Shown in pieces: positions 53,625 through 64,000 of a stretch of 64,000 bases of DNA; within the stretch, counting starts at the first letter, position 1; each line of letters starts with the position of its first letter. The notes under the pieces were generated by a model. The model was not told the DNA's origin. It saw nothing but the letters and a program-made list of their open reading frames with translations, and did no database searches. The DNA comes from Epichloe hybrida (taxonomy: Eukaryota > Ascomycota > Sordariomycetes > Hypocreales > Clavicipitaceae), in the NCBI GenBank assembly GCA_019022495.1, contig JAFEKR010000034.1, positions 124,001 to 188,000 of the forward strand, written 5' to 3'. Position numbers and translations under genes: made by a program.

Positions 53625-55156
53625 ATGGAAGCCCCCAGAACTCCGAAGCCACCAGCATCCCACACCGCGCCATCCAGCCCGGCAGCCGAGTCACAGCCAT
53701 CCAGCTCGGCATTCCAGTCCGACACGACGTCCGAGGTGCCCGTCTCCCCGTCCACGTCCCTGCCGCGCAGCGACGAGGGCATCGCGGACCCAGACTCGAT
53801 GCTGCAAGCTCTCCTGACGGCCCACGACGATCTGAGAACGTGGCTCGACCACACAGGCTTCTTCGACCCGGACCACAGACGGACCATACTCGCGTACGTG
53901 CGACAGCTAAAGGGGCTCGAGGCAGAAAAGGCCAAGGTCCTCATCAAGATTCGCGACAGCAGACCAGCCGACAACACGCCCCTCGACGCCAACGCCGTCT
54001 CCGTCTCCGTCTCCCCTGCTCCTGCTCCAGCTCCCGCTCCCGCTCCCGCACAGCTCCAAGACGCACCAGCTGCTTCGAGTCCGCCGACGCTCCACGCGCG
54101 CCACGCACCGACCGGTCCGTCGCTGAAACATGTCCCGCCGAGGATCGGCCCAAGAAAAGGCAAGGCCAACTCGATGAAATTCGATAAGCAAGTAGAAAAA
54201 CGGGCAGCTAAATCGGGTTACTTTGTTAGACACGCGCTATTTCCTCGTCAAGTCATCCAACACCACAAACGTGTACATGTCCCGCCGAGACGTAAGTCCA
54301 TGACCCCCCTTTTTAAAAAAACAACGCCAAACAAAAGACGTCGAAACCACACCGTCTTCCAACAAGAGCTGATAATCAAGAATCTTTCACCCAGAATCTC
54401 TGGATAACCCTCGCCAAGAACGGGCCGCTCCTCGCACGAGCATTCCGGGAATGTAAATCCGTGGTACTCTTCTTCTCCATCAACAAGTCCAAGGCTTTCC
54501 AAGGATACGTACGTCCACCCTTGCCAAACAATTCATAACCCCTCCCATGTTCAACAGGGACATCCGGGTTGCCAAAACCGTCGAGTCCCAAGAGATGAGT
54601 GAAAGGACAACGCAAGACTAACTGACCAGAAAAGGCAAGAATGGCGTCCCCCCCCGATCGTTCCATCCCCCATCCCTCCTGGATCGCCACCACCACGCAC
54701 GACATGCACGCCACGCCCCCCTTCCACGTCGACTGGATCAACGAGGCCGAAACGCCCTTCACACACCTCGGCGACCTCAAGAACCCCCTCAACGAGTACC
54801 AGCCCGTCTTCGTGGGCCGAGACGGCCAGGAGTACTCCGAGGACTGCGGCCGGCGAATGATGCAGGTCATGGATCGCATCAAGGCTGCTGAGGCGGGCTA
54901 CCCTGCCATGTCCAGCGCGACTCTTGCTCTGGGAAAGACCCCAAAGAGGTTTGATATGAAGAATCCTTTCGTGGCGTCGGCTGCCGCGGAAGCAGCAGCA
55001 ACAGCAGCAGCAGCAACGACGAAGACGACGACGACGACGACAAATGGATTACAGGGTTCGAGATGGAAGCGGGGAGGTGAGCCGGTGTTTTTGCGGTTGA
55101 GTCCGGAACCAACGCGCCTGGAAAGTGAGGAGGACTTGCTGGTGGACTATGATTGA
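53625..55156 (+). CDS. YTH-domain m6A-RNA-binding protein, YTHDC1-like
   Basis: The proposed exons are 53625-54114, 54230-54291, 54395-54508 and 54635-55156 (395 residues). The N-terminal half is disordered, with a Pro-Ala run. The YTH domain is spread over exons 2-4: TRYFLVKSSNTTNVYMSRRD, LWITLAKNGPLLARAFRE, VVLFFSINKSKAFQGYARM, then FHVDWINEAETPF and GRDGQEYSEDCGRRM. The last blocks resemble YTHDC1. The Trp residues of the ITLAKN and VDW blocks are candidates for the m6A cage. The 5' splice is weak: the only in-phase donor found is ACCG|GTCCGT, while the nearby GTAGAA site would break the frame. A 260-codon frame also runs through introns 1 and 2 by chance. The C-terminus has Ala and Thr runs. 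Confidence 0.88.
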
Positions 55157-55472
55157 AATAGCAGCTCAGAGCAAGGACTAGAAAGACGTAAATGGGGGTG
55201 AAGAGAAAGGCGAGCGAGCCCCCGACAGACGCGGCACAAGCGGAACCGAAAGCTACAGTCATCAAGTCATATCATACAACATCATACAATTTTGTATTTA
55301 AAATATGAGACCGCGTCAACTCCTGACGCAGCTCGATTCCAGTTACGCCATACCCCAAGTTGTAAAGTTGTGACACGTATGCTCGGCAAAAAAAAAAAAA
55401 AATTTTAAAAATTAAATAGTAAAATTCAAGGTGGGTGCTATAAACTCGTCTCCTACTCTACACCCAATGTCC
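55157..55472. other. Intergenic between convergent genes
   Basis: YTH and NCR1 3' flanks, with an A15 run at 55388-55402 followed by AT-rich sequence. No gene is supported. Confidence 0.5.
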
Positions 55473-58400
55473 TCAGTAATCTTCATCGTCAGAATCGCTA
55501 TTGTCGTGGACACGAATGGCTCTCCATCGTCTGTCTGTCAAGTCTTGAGCAGCAGTGCCCTCACTTTCCGGGTCTACATAGCCAGCACCGCCGGCCACGC
55601 TCAACGCGACCGGCAAGAAAACCAGGGCATGCAACGCGGCGAATATCACCAGCGCCAGCCACACGCGGAAGTAGTAGATTTCAAAAATCTTCGAGCTTGT
55701 GAAAGCCAACACGCACACCCCCAAAAGCTTGGTGATCGTGATACCAGAGAAGACTGACCCACCGACATTGACCAGAGATGTCCACGCGCGAGCATCCCGG
55801 CCACGTAGAGTCGTGTTGTTGCTTTCCATGACTGTGCGCGAGGGGAACATGAATGCCCGTGCAATGTGAGCACAGAATTCCACCGAAATTCCCACGCAAA
55901 TAATGAGATTGACCAAAGATACAGCGTTGAGAGAAACGCCAAACACGGCCATGGCGCCCATGATGTCAACGACGCTCATGATTACGGTCACCGCCAAAAC
56001 TGCCGAGGTCATCACCGAGCCGAGCAATACTGAAGCGATGATGAATATGATGCCGACGAGTCCTGACAAGAGGCCTGCAGTAAGAGGGACGATGGTGAGG
56101 TACTGGTCGAAGAAAATATAAAAGACGCTATAAGGAAAGACATCTTCACCGGTCCTCTCGGTAATCTCCGAGGCTATGCGACGAGCCGCCGAATATGCCT
56201 TGATGAAGTCGGCCTGGCTACGAAGAGGCGTATGGGCTGTTCGGAAATGGCTGTCTTCTATACTCTTCTCTTCGTCATTGATGACCACTGCATCACCATA
56301 AGCTGCCATGCCGCCCAACGGACAGACGTCGTTGGCTGGGGAAGACAGGAATTTGTGAAGGTAATGGACAAATTCTTCGTTTTCTGGCATTCCATGCAGC
56401 GTCGCGTTCCAACTTGGCTTTCGTTCCGCGAAACACGTCTTGTGATTTTCCACGCAACATTCTTCGTAAATTGGATTGAGCCACAAGAAGAAATCATCCA
56501 TCCAACTGGCTGTGGGAGAGGCGATATAAGACACGTTCGGGCGTTGGCGCTCGAGCTCCAGCGTACTGGTCAAAGACAGGCGTTGGCAAGTAGTAAATCT
56601 CGAGCAAACGGCTTGTTGCTGTTCCCGATGTGCCATGTCGACCCCGCGCGTGACGAAGTAAACAGGTGGGCCCGTCTCCATGTAGTCATACAGATCGTTG
56701 AAATAGGGAATCAGGTATGATCCGTCGGGGATGGCGACTCGTTGGTCGAGGCCAATCTCGATCATGGGGATCAACGCAAGAGCTGCTGCAAAAAGGCCGA
56801 AAAATACTGCAATGACCGCCATCTTGACGCGTTTGAGGAGCAGGCTAGGCGCATATGTGTTCTTAATGAAGACCTGGAGAAAGCTTTCCTCCTCAATCTC
56901 TGACACATGGCCGCTGCCCACGTAGCTGTTGTTGCCGTCGTTGTAGATACGAGCCTTTTTGATCTGCCACCACGGCCAGAGCTCGCAGCGATGATCTTCC
57001 ACGCGCATTTGATTCAAAGCGAGGAAGGACACAAACATGGTCATTTGGAGGAGGGCATTGACAAAAACAGCCCCAGCCGCATAGGCAGCAAAGTTGCGCA
57101 CGGCAGGCATGCCCACGGCAGCTCCCAGAGCAAAGGCGACAGTTTCTGTCAGCGCAGAGAACAGAATGGAGGGTCCCATGCGGCCGAGAGCTCTGGCAAC
57201 ACGCTCCTCCACCATCTCGTCAGGGCAGCTCAAGTTGACTCTCTCGAATTCGTGGACAATCAGAAAGATGTTGTCAACTCCCACGGCCAAGACAATGAAG
57301 GGTATCACTTCCACGATGATCAAGGTCGCCTTGAGACCCACCCAGGAAAAGAAGCCAATGGATGCCGCGATCGACATGAGCACGATCAGAATACCCAGCA
57401 GGCCGAGTGAGACTTTGGATTCGACGAGAAGGAGCGCCGGGTTCCGAAACATGTGTTTGAAAGGCGCCCCCAGAGCCATGCATGCATAGATGAACATGAC
57501 GATGTAGCTGATGACCACAATCTTGGCGTCTGTATTGGTTGACTTGTTCAGCTCCTGCTCCAAGCTGATCTCTGTGTTGAACGAGAGTCGAAGACCTCTC
57601 TGTCTGGCCTGGTCTTGTACCTCCAGCAAGTAATCACGAAGTTTGTTCTCCCAGTCGATGACTCTGCCACGAGCGTCGCTGCCTTCAGGTGGATTCTCAA
57701 CGGCCCAGGTGACAGTGAGAGCCTGTGCGTTCGCAACATCGTCGCCGTAGCCTCCCAAGATCATGCTAGGATCAATGGGTTGACCAAACTCGGGCCGACA
57801 GTCGACGGGTGAATTGGCGCACTTTCTAAGGTCGTCCTTCCATGTTTTGGGATTGATCTCACCACCCTTGGCAAACCAGTAGCCTGTCACCGACTGAACA
57901 ACACACGCATCGCCCATGGGCTTGAAGCACAGGTCGCTCAGATACTCGCCATAGGTTTCACTTTCCAGTGACTCGATACTCTTCTCAATATCCGCCCACC
58001 ACTTGAGCGTATCGTAGCTGAGCACCGGGCCTGGTCCACTTGGCAAAGTGTCATTGACGAGGAAAATCTTTTCCGCACGGTAGAAGGCTCCAAAGTGGGA
58101 GTCGAAGTAGGCCTTTTCTTGCGCAGCGGCCGATGATGGACTCACCCACAGGCGTGCGGGATCTTTCTCCAAGTCGAATCTGAACCATCCGGCGCTCAAA
58201 ATGGCTACAATGACTAGACTGACACCAATAGTGAGGCCCGGGAAGCGTGAGGAGGCATGGCCAAGGCGATAAAACAAGTCGTCGCATCGATCGTTGATCC
58301 AGTATCGTTTGGTTGGTCGATCTCGCATGGCCTGTGTTAGTACAGGACCGCCTTCGTCCTCATCATCGCTGTGCGAAGATTCGTGAAGCAGCCTTGTTCG

Positions 58401-59367
58401 CTCAACCCGATGCTGGGAATATCGCTTCCACGCTGCATGACCGAAGATGGAGGTGGCGAAAGCAAAGAGAAGCATAGAGTACGTGAATATGGACGCGAAG
58501 GATAAGCATGGAAGTGCACCGACGTGACAAGAACCAGACCCCTTGACGGCAGGAAGCTTGGGGCACACGTCGGGGCAATCCACGCAGACGCATCGGTAGT
58601 TGGGGTCCTCGTCGTTGCACTTCTTGGGCGTCATATCCAACGGCCTCATGCTGGGGTCCTCGTAGGATTCGGGGTAGTTGATCTGGAAAGGCGAGCCGAC
58701 CAGCGGTTTCTTGTCTCCCATGAATTTGAGCATGTCGTGATAGTTTTTGGCGCCGCCTCCGATGAGATCCATTGCTCTGCTATTCGCACCCCCAAACTTG
58801 ACTTCCTTACAGCTGTCGTAGAAACCGGAGCCATATTTCTCAGATATAAGCTGGTCCAGCTCCGTGACCAGTAGCTTGCCATTTTTGGGGGCAGCTTGCG
58901 TAACGTTGACAAACAGTGACTGGTCGGGAGAGCAAGTAAACTTGCAGAATGTGTTGAAGAAGTTGAATTTGCAGGCAGGGCAGGACCCGACTAGGGTATT
59001 GGGAGTTCCAAGCTCGGATTTGAGAGACCGGACCTAAGGGCGAAGCCAGTGAGTACTTTGCTTGTATGAAACGAACCATTTTGGCAGTAACAGTTGATCA
59101 TACCTGGTCCAAAGTGCAGCAAACTGGGCCGTGGCTCCATTCTGCTCCGCAGAGATCAACGAGTTCCTGCCGCAGCTCAGCTTCGGGATCTCGGGCCAAG
59201 TCGTTGTCGACGCAAGGAAGCTGCTTGCCAAAGAAGCTCTGCTTGCCACATTGGCCGCGAAAAGCGCAGCGGCCGGCTTCGTGCTTGGCGGTATAAGGCG
59301 CAACGTCCGCAATGGTAGTATGCAGAACTGACGCGACGCCGAGAAGAGTTGCGACGTGGTGACGCAT
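55473..59367 (-). CDS. NCR1: NCR1/NPC1 Niemann-Pick C sterol transporter
   Basis: Two exons, 59104-59367 and 55473-59033, are joined by a 70-nt intron (GTATGA donor, TTAG acceptor) to give 1274 residues. The signal peptide is followed by the Cys-rich N-terminal sterol-binding domain (RCAFRGQCGK, PVCCTLDQ, SCPACKFNFFNTFCKFTCSP). Then come a transmembrane helix, a lumenal domain, the sterol-sensing domain (FIVLAVGVDNIFLIVHEFERV), a second Cys-containing lumenal domain (EECCVENHKTC) and a last five-helix block. It moves sterol from the vacuolar lumen into the limiting membrane. It ends in an acidic SDSDDEDY tail. Length and layout are those of intact fungal NCR1. Confidence 0.96.
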
Positions 59368-59870
59368 CTCGGGTTGCTGGGCGGGCCGTCTCTGCCACAG
59401 CGGAGATGCTTGGGCAGGTACGTACCGAAACCGTCAGAAGGTGCACCACTCTGTACAGTCACACAGAATAGAGCAAAGGGGCAGTATTATGCGAGAGGGT
59501 TGGTTTGCGACGAGGAGAAGGTCGGACAGTGAATGAGGAGAGATTGTCGAGAGCCCAACAGATGCTGTCTGGGGTGTTGCCTGGGGTGTTGTCTGGGGAA
59601 GATGAGGAAGAGGAAGAGACAAGATGCAAGAGTCGGGTGAGGCGTTGGCTGTGCAGGCGCTGTTGCCGGTTCCGTGCAGACTCGGAGTCGACAGAGACAG
59701 GGATGAAGTGAAGCGAAGCAGTAATAGGTAGCCACCCACGCCCAGCACTCCCCGCGGCCGGCTCCCCGCAGCAGCCAATGTCTCATGACGCATGCAGTGC
59801 ACATGGGCGCCATCAACCAAACAAGCAACTTCCAAGTTGGTAGCGTTAGCACCTTCCCCCCAACTGACAG
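59368..59870. other. NCR1 upstream region
   Basis: Promoter and 5' UTR of NCR1. Short GGGGTGTTG repeats occur at 59571-59595. The long minus-strand frame here (59434-59835) has no features. Confidence 0.45.
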
Positions 59871-59960
59871 TCAGTCGTAGTCAGTCGTAGTCAGTCGTAG
59901 TCAGTCTCAGTCAGGGTCAGTCATGGTCAGTCAGGGTCAGTCATGGTCAGTCGTGGTCAC
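59871..59960. repeat. 10-bp tandem array, 9 units
   Basis: Nine units run head to tail. The first three are exact TCAGTCGTAG. Later units drift to TCAGGGTCAG and TCATGGTCAG, which alternate, making a 20-bp higher-order period at the right end. Non-coding, between NCR1 and the CUE-Smr gene. Confidence 0.92.
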
Positions 59961-60492
59961 TTTTTTATGACGGAATTCCCATCAATGTAACCGCGCTCAT
60001 CAACATGGCCCTCCTTGCACAAATTAAATCAAATCAAAAGCACAAGCACAGGCATACGCACAAGCATACGCATGTTGATCTTGCACCCTTCACCAATTGA
60101 CTTGCTCTTCCCGAATTCATTCAAAAAGCCCTTATCGCACACACGTGATTGTTGTTTTTCGGACATGGACCCAGTTTGGCAGCAGAAATCAACTCCTAGT
60201 CTGTGATGCGCACACACAATGATGAATCAGCCTTGCTCATCTACATTTTCACACACCAAACCCATGTCTATGCATCCAGCCGCCATGACCAACAAACACT
60301 GCACTTCTCACACAAACGCGGCTTCAGTCGTCCCAATCGTCTCCTGAGCAACGAAGGCATGTTTGCTTGCTTCATGTGATTTGCTCTAGCAGACAGCATT
60401 ATATCTTCCACCCCTACACCTCTGGATAATGACAAAGGATACTATACTCCTCGCTCAAATATATTGCTTGCTTGACGCTCACCAAAAGTTAC
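59961..60492. other. Promoter region of CUE-Smr gene
   Basis: No gene is supported. The DNA is AT-richer with CA-rich stretches. Confidence 0.45.
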
Positions 60493-62274
60493 ATGTCTGC
60501 GACAGCACAGAGCATGACGGGTGGAAATGAGGTTGAGCCCCTGCAAGAATTGGTGGTAAGTAGGTGGTCCGAATTCCGTAATACTGCGCATTTCGTTGGT
60601 TGCTTAACACTAATGATTCCCCCAGGACTCGTTTCATACTCTCTTGGATAAGGCTCTCATTGTCGCCATAGCTGGAGACTTCAATCTACACGATCCCTCC
60701 GCGTACAAGGAAGCGCGATCCACGCTAGAGGGCCTGGCGCAGAGCGTTCCTTCAGAGGAGGCATCCGGATTTAATCCCAGCGGCATTCTTCAACCTGCCG
60801 AGGAGGAAGACCTCCGAAGCCCGCCTCCTGAACTTGCAGGAACGTTCACGACAAGTACTAGCCACTCCACATCACAGGCTTACGCAACGGATAAGTCAAG
60901 CACCGACACATCATCATGTGTGCCCGACTCTCCTGGCCGCGTTCCCCGCTTGACATCTTTTAACAAGGACAGCCAAGAGGATAAAGTCCTCGTGCTGCAA
61001 AACATGTTCGCTGAACTCAAGCCCTACGATATCGAGTATGCGCTCAAAAAGGCGGATGGAGACTTTCAGGTCGCACTGGATGATTTGCTCAACATCCAGT
61101 ATCTGCAGTCGACTGGCCAGCAGATGAAAGGAGTAGATGGATTTTTTGTTGCCGACTCCGCCACAAAACCCAACAAAAGGAAGACGAAGAAGAAGAAGAA
61201 GAAGAATGGCAAGAGAGTCATTTCGTCCGATCTGGATCTATCGAGCGATGGCACCTCATCACCTCGTATCTCATTAGAAGGGAACGGTATGACCTTCCCA
61301 CCTATGCAACCCCCCCCTCCCCCTTTCCTGCGACGATTGCGAACTGACACTGTCCAGGTCAAGATGATGTGGAATACATCGCAGAAAGATTCGGCATACG
61401 ATCAGATGAAGTGGCGCCCATCTACCACAAATGCCAAGGCTCCAAGGGGGCCACGGTGGTAGAGCTGTTGAACCAGTACATCTCCCACGGCATCAAGACC
61501 CAGAACAAAAGCGGCAAAGAGGCATCCGAAGCTTTGGTGAAGCAGTTTCGCCATGTTCCCACCCAGCTCATGCTAACCATAGTCCATGTATCTGGAGCTA
61601 TTCCTCAGTTTGCCGAAGACATTGCGGCACTTCTGAACCGACATTTTTCAAAACGATCCAAAGGGAAGAAAATAGATCTCGCCTACCGTCTGACACCGCT
61701 GCCCCAAGACGAAATAGAAGGCGGGGTTTCGTCTCCAGGGCTTAAGCCATCACAAACAAGCTTGGCCGGCAAAACAGCACTGTCAAGTATCAAGAGCGTG
61801 GAGGAGGCAATGAACCGCGCAAATGCATTCCATCAAGCGCGTCGCGATGCCGCTGCTTCGGCGGCTCAGCTCCATCGCCGAGGGGCATGTAGCTCATTGT
61901 ACCGACAAGCCGCGGGCTACTACACAGACAGAGCGCGGGAGCAGGCCATGTTTGCCCAAAGCGCCACCTCGACGGTTGCCGATCTTCTCGTGGGCCAGAA
62001 AAGTACACCTGCCTCCATCGACCTACACGGCGTCTTGGTCCACGACGGCGTACGCATCGCCCGCCAAAAAGTGCAAGACTGGTGGCAGGGGCTGGGCGAA
62101 ATGAGAGCGAAAAGGGTGCGAGAGCAGGGCGGATTCACCGTCATCACCGGGCTGGGCCGTCATAGTGCTGGCGGCGTGTCGCATCTGAGGCAGGCTGTTG
62201 CTGCAGCTCTGCTCCAAGACGGCTGGAAAATGACGGTTGAAACGGGCAAGTTTGTTGTCACGGGACGAAGGTGA
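60493..62274 (+). CDS. CUE- and Smr-domain protein (Cue2-like)
   Basis: Three exons, 60493-60555, 60626-61286 and 61358-62274, give 546 residues. Donors are GTAAGT and GTATGA and phases agree. A CUE-type ubiquitin-binding region lies near VLVLQNMFAELKPYDIEYALKK, followed by a Lys-rich nuclear-localisation-like run (TKKKKKKNGKR). A second helical segment (EYIAERFGIRSDEVAPIYHK) follows, then a DUF1771-like helix rich in Ala/Arg (HQARRDAAASAAQLHRRG). The Smr domain has IDLHGVLVHDGV and TGLGRHSAGG. Yeast Cue2 with this layout is the endonuclease of no-go mRNA decay at collided ribosomes. The same role is plausible but inferred from architecture. Confidence 0.88.
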
Positions 62275-62545
62275 TGTAGAATCATGCAAGGTGCTGATGC
62301 ATCATGACTCATGAGGTTTGACTGCAAAATTTTGATGAGTCGGGATGAGTAAAACATGTGAAATAGCTGCATGTTTTCGGCATGCTCTACGCCGCGCATG
62401 CACCATGATGATGTCAAGATATACGCACGTGAACTTATGCCCAAATGCCATGCGCGCGGTTTTTAACAAAGTCTATGCAAAACATGATTCGAGTCCTAGC
62501 ATCATCCATCATTCTCATCGGATGCCCATCTACACGACAACACCA

Positions 62546-63590
62546 CTATACCTTGGCACGCTTACTATCAATAGCCAGCCCGCACCTCTCCCAAACGGTA
62601 TACCCCGTCAGAATGGTGCTGAAAAACATGGCAACAGCCACAGTACCCAACTCAATGTCCGCCAAGCCCGTACTCCAAGCCGGAATCACAATGTCCAGAA
62701 GCTCAGCAGCGAGTTTCCTCGTCAGACGGGCCATCTTGCGACGGCGCTCCTTCTCCAGCGCCTCCCTTTCCCGTTTCCGCTTCTCAGCAGCGTCTCCCGT
62801 CTTCTCGCCATCAGTGACGGCAAGCACACCCGCCTCGGGAATAGCGCGATGCGCAAAGGCCCGAAACACCTTGGCGCCGGAGCTCAGGATGGCGCAGGTT
62901 AGCGCCGCGAGCCAAAAACCCTGGGCCTGGCCGTCCAGCCTCACGGCCTCTGCATAGCCAAAGAGAGAAAAGTGCTCGGCGCGCAGCAGGTCGGGCAGCG
63001 TGGCCGACTCCACGAGGCCGAAGAGGCCGAAGAAGGTGTCCGCCATGATGGACAGCCACGCCTCGAGGCTCTTCTCGGGAGCGGCGTAGGCGGCGAAGCT
63101 GGACTGGAAGCTGCCGAGGCACCAGAAGAGGCGGATGGCACGACGCGTGAGGTTGACGTGGCTGGAGAGCTCGCGCATGGCCAGCTCGCTGGTCTGGAGG
63201 GCGGCCTTGGTCATGCCGGGGAGCACCGTAGGCATGAGGGCTGGATAGAAGGTGAGTATGGCAAAGAGGGATTGGACGAGGCGCAAGAGGCGCTCTAGTC
63301 CGACTGTGCATCCGGGATATGTTATTAGTTCATGAAACTTTGCTCGTTGTGGAGGGTTTTTTTTTGTGTTGTTGTGCAAGATGACTTGTGTGGCTGTCCT
63401 TTGCGTCCGCCCGCGGACCGCGGACATCATGTTGCCATTCGAAAGTTGGGTTTTTTTCTTGTCTCTGTGCGAAAGAATTTTTGCGGTTTCGGTTTTACGC
63501 GGGTTTGTTTGTGATGAGATGTAACAAACAACATACGGACGTACCACTGTCGGTGCCAAAGGCGACGAACTGCTCAAAGAATCCTGCCAT
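62546..63590 (-). CDS. PEX11-family peroxisome proliferation protein (PEX11C-like)
   Basis: Two exons, 63545-63590 and 62546-63303, are joined by an unusually long 241-nt intron (GTACGT donor, CACAG acceptor) to give 267 residues. It begins MAGFFEQFVAFGTDS and continues GLERLLRLVQSLFAIL and LSSHVNLTRRAIRLFWCLGSF, the amphipathic-helix region typical of Pex11 proteins that tubulate peroxisomal membranes. Further hydrophobic helices include MADTFFGLFGLVE and LAALTCAIL. A charged Lys/Arg/Glu segment and a C-terminal helix follow, with no Pex11-type Cys pair. The sequence fits the fungal PEX11C subgroup better than canonical PEX11. Its 3' end is convergent with the CUE-Smr gene, 271 bp apart. Confidence 0.85.
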
Positions 63591-64000
63591 GGCTGCCGTG
63601 TCCCCAAGTTGGAAGATGCCTCTTGGAAGAGCCGGTTTCGGCGAGACCAGCAGATGCAGGATGAATCCGGGGACTTGGCAAGTTGGTCCGCACGCAATTC
63701 AAAATTGTGCAGAGAACAGGCCTTGTTGGGCCAACCTTGCCGTTGGAGACGAAGAAGTTGGAGTTTGCAACAGGAGTCTTGCATGAAAGGAGGTCTCAGG
63801 ACGAGATCATTGGTCAACGCTGGAATCAGCGCTTCCTGAAACGGTATAGCGAAATCTCCACCAAAATCGCTCACCCAATTGCAGCTCAACGTGGCCAACG
63901 CCGTTAACTACAGATTCTCAGGGGGAAATAATGTCACCGGGGCGGGGGGGTCTTCTCGTACCTGACCCACCTAGCTAGCTAGATTCTATGTACATACAGT
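63591..64000. other. Upstream region of PEX11-like gene, window end
   Basis: This is the PEX11-like 5' flank. A C/G-rich tract (63938-63950) and CTAGCTAGCTAG near the end are visible. No gene is supported. Confidence 0.45.

Noticed and set aside
54115..54407. Read-through C-terminus of the 260-codon YTH N-terminal frame
   Set aside because: The YTH domain lies in a different frame with proper splice sites downstream, so this read-through crosses introns 1 and 2 by chance.
62546..63898. 450-codon unspliced minus-strand frame for the PEX11-like gene
   Set aside because: Sequence upstream of residue VGLERL is intron and promoter. The real first exon (63545-63590) restores the conserved MAGFFEQFVAFG start.

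Overview
This window is nuclear DNA from a filamentous ascomycete (Pezizomycotina, most likely a sordariomycete). The evidence is compact genes with many 50-120 nt GT-AG introns and CTRAY-type branch points, and homologues of typical fungal proteins, including PEX20, a WHI2-like protein, an HsbA-like secreted protein and an SRPK-like kinase. There are no operons. Genes lie on both strands about 1-2.5 kb apart. About 28 protein genes, one tRNA and several repeat or transposon remnants can be supported.

Layout. 0-10.8 kb: 3' end of a GPATCH1-type G-patch gene, a Cys-rich single-pass wall/membrane protein, a GT31-type glycosyltransferase, a small secreted HsbA-like protein, and a WHI2-like BTB protein. 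12-18 kb: SEC13 and PEX20 (divergent), then a large single-pass membrane protein. 18-21 kb: a 0.97-kb element with 70-bp terminal inverted repeats. 21-29.5 kb: a BCS1-like AAA ATPase, an AT-rich inverted-repeat remnant, HMG-CoA synthase, a DHCR24-type sterol reductase, and tRNA-Asn. 29.8-36.4 kb: an HSL-type esterase, PEX14, NDC80. 36.4-40.4 kb: a divergent fragment related to the 19-kb element, an unrecognised gene, and an SRPK-like kinase with an altered catalytic loop. 40.8-46.1 kb: SNU13, a NAPE-PLD/FMP30-like enzyme, a GH47 mannosidase. 47.4-55.2 kb: RAD10/ERCC1 beside an 11-bp tandem array, an unknown basic protein, a serine hydrolase, GPI18, and a YTH-domain protein. 55.4-63.6 kb: NCR1/NPC1, a 10-bp tandem array, a CUE-Smr protein, and a PEX11-family protein.

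Functional links are thematic rather than clustered. Three peroxins (PEX20, PEX14, PEX11-like) lie within 50 kb. Three genes concern sterols (HMG-CoA synthase, DHCR24-type reductase, NCR1). Several serve the secretory pathway and glycosylation (SEC13, GT31, GH47, GPI18). RNA biology is represented by SNU13, the YTH reader, the CUE-Smr protein and GPATCH1.

No secondary-metabolite cluster or novel multi-gene system is evident. The unusual items are the repeat elements, a PEX14 5' end that does not splice in frame, the kinase lacking its catalytic-loop Asn, and two unexplained reading-frame regions (37.3-38.5 kb and 41.86-42.11 kb). Exon joins were read by eye from splice signals and checked for phase. 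The 5' ends of the WHI2-like and PEX14 genes and the first intron of the YTH gene stay uncertain.
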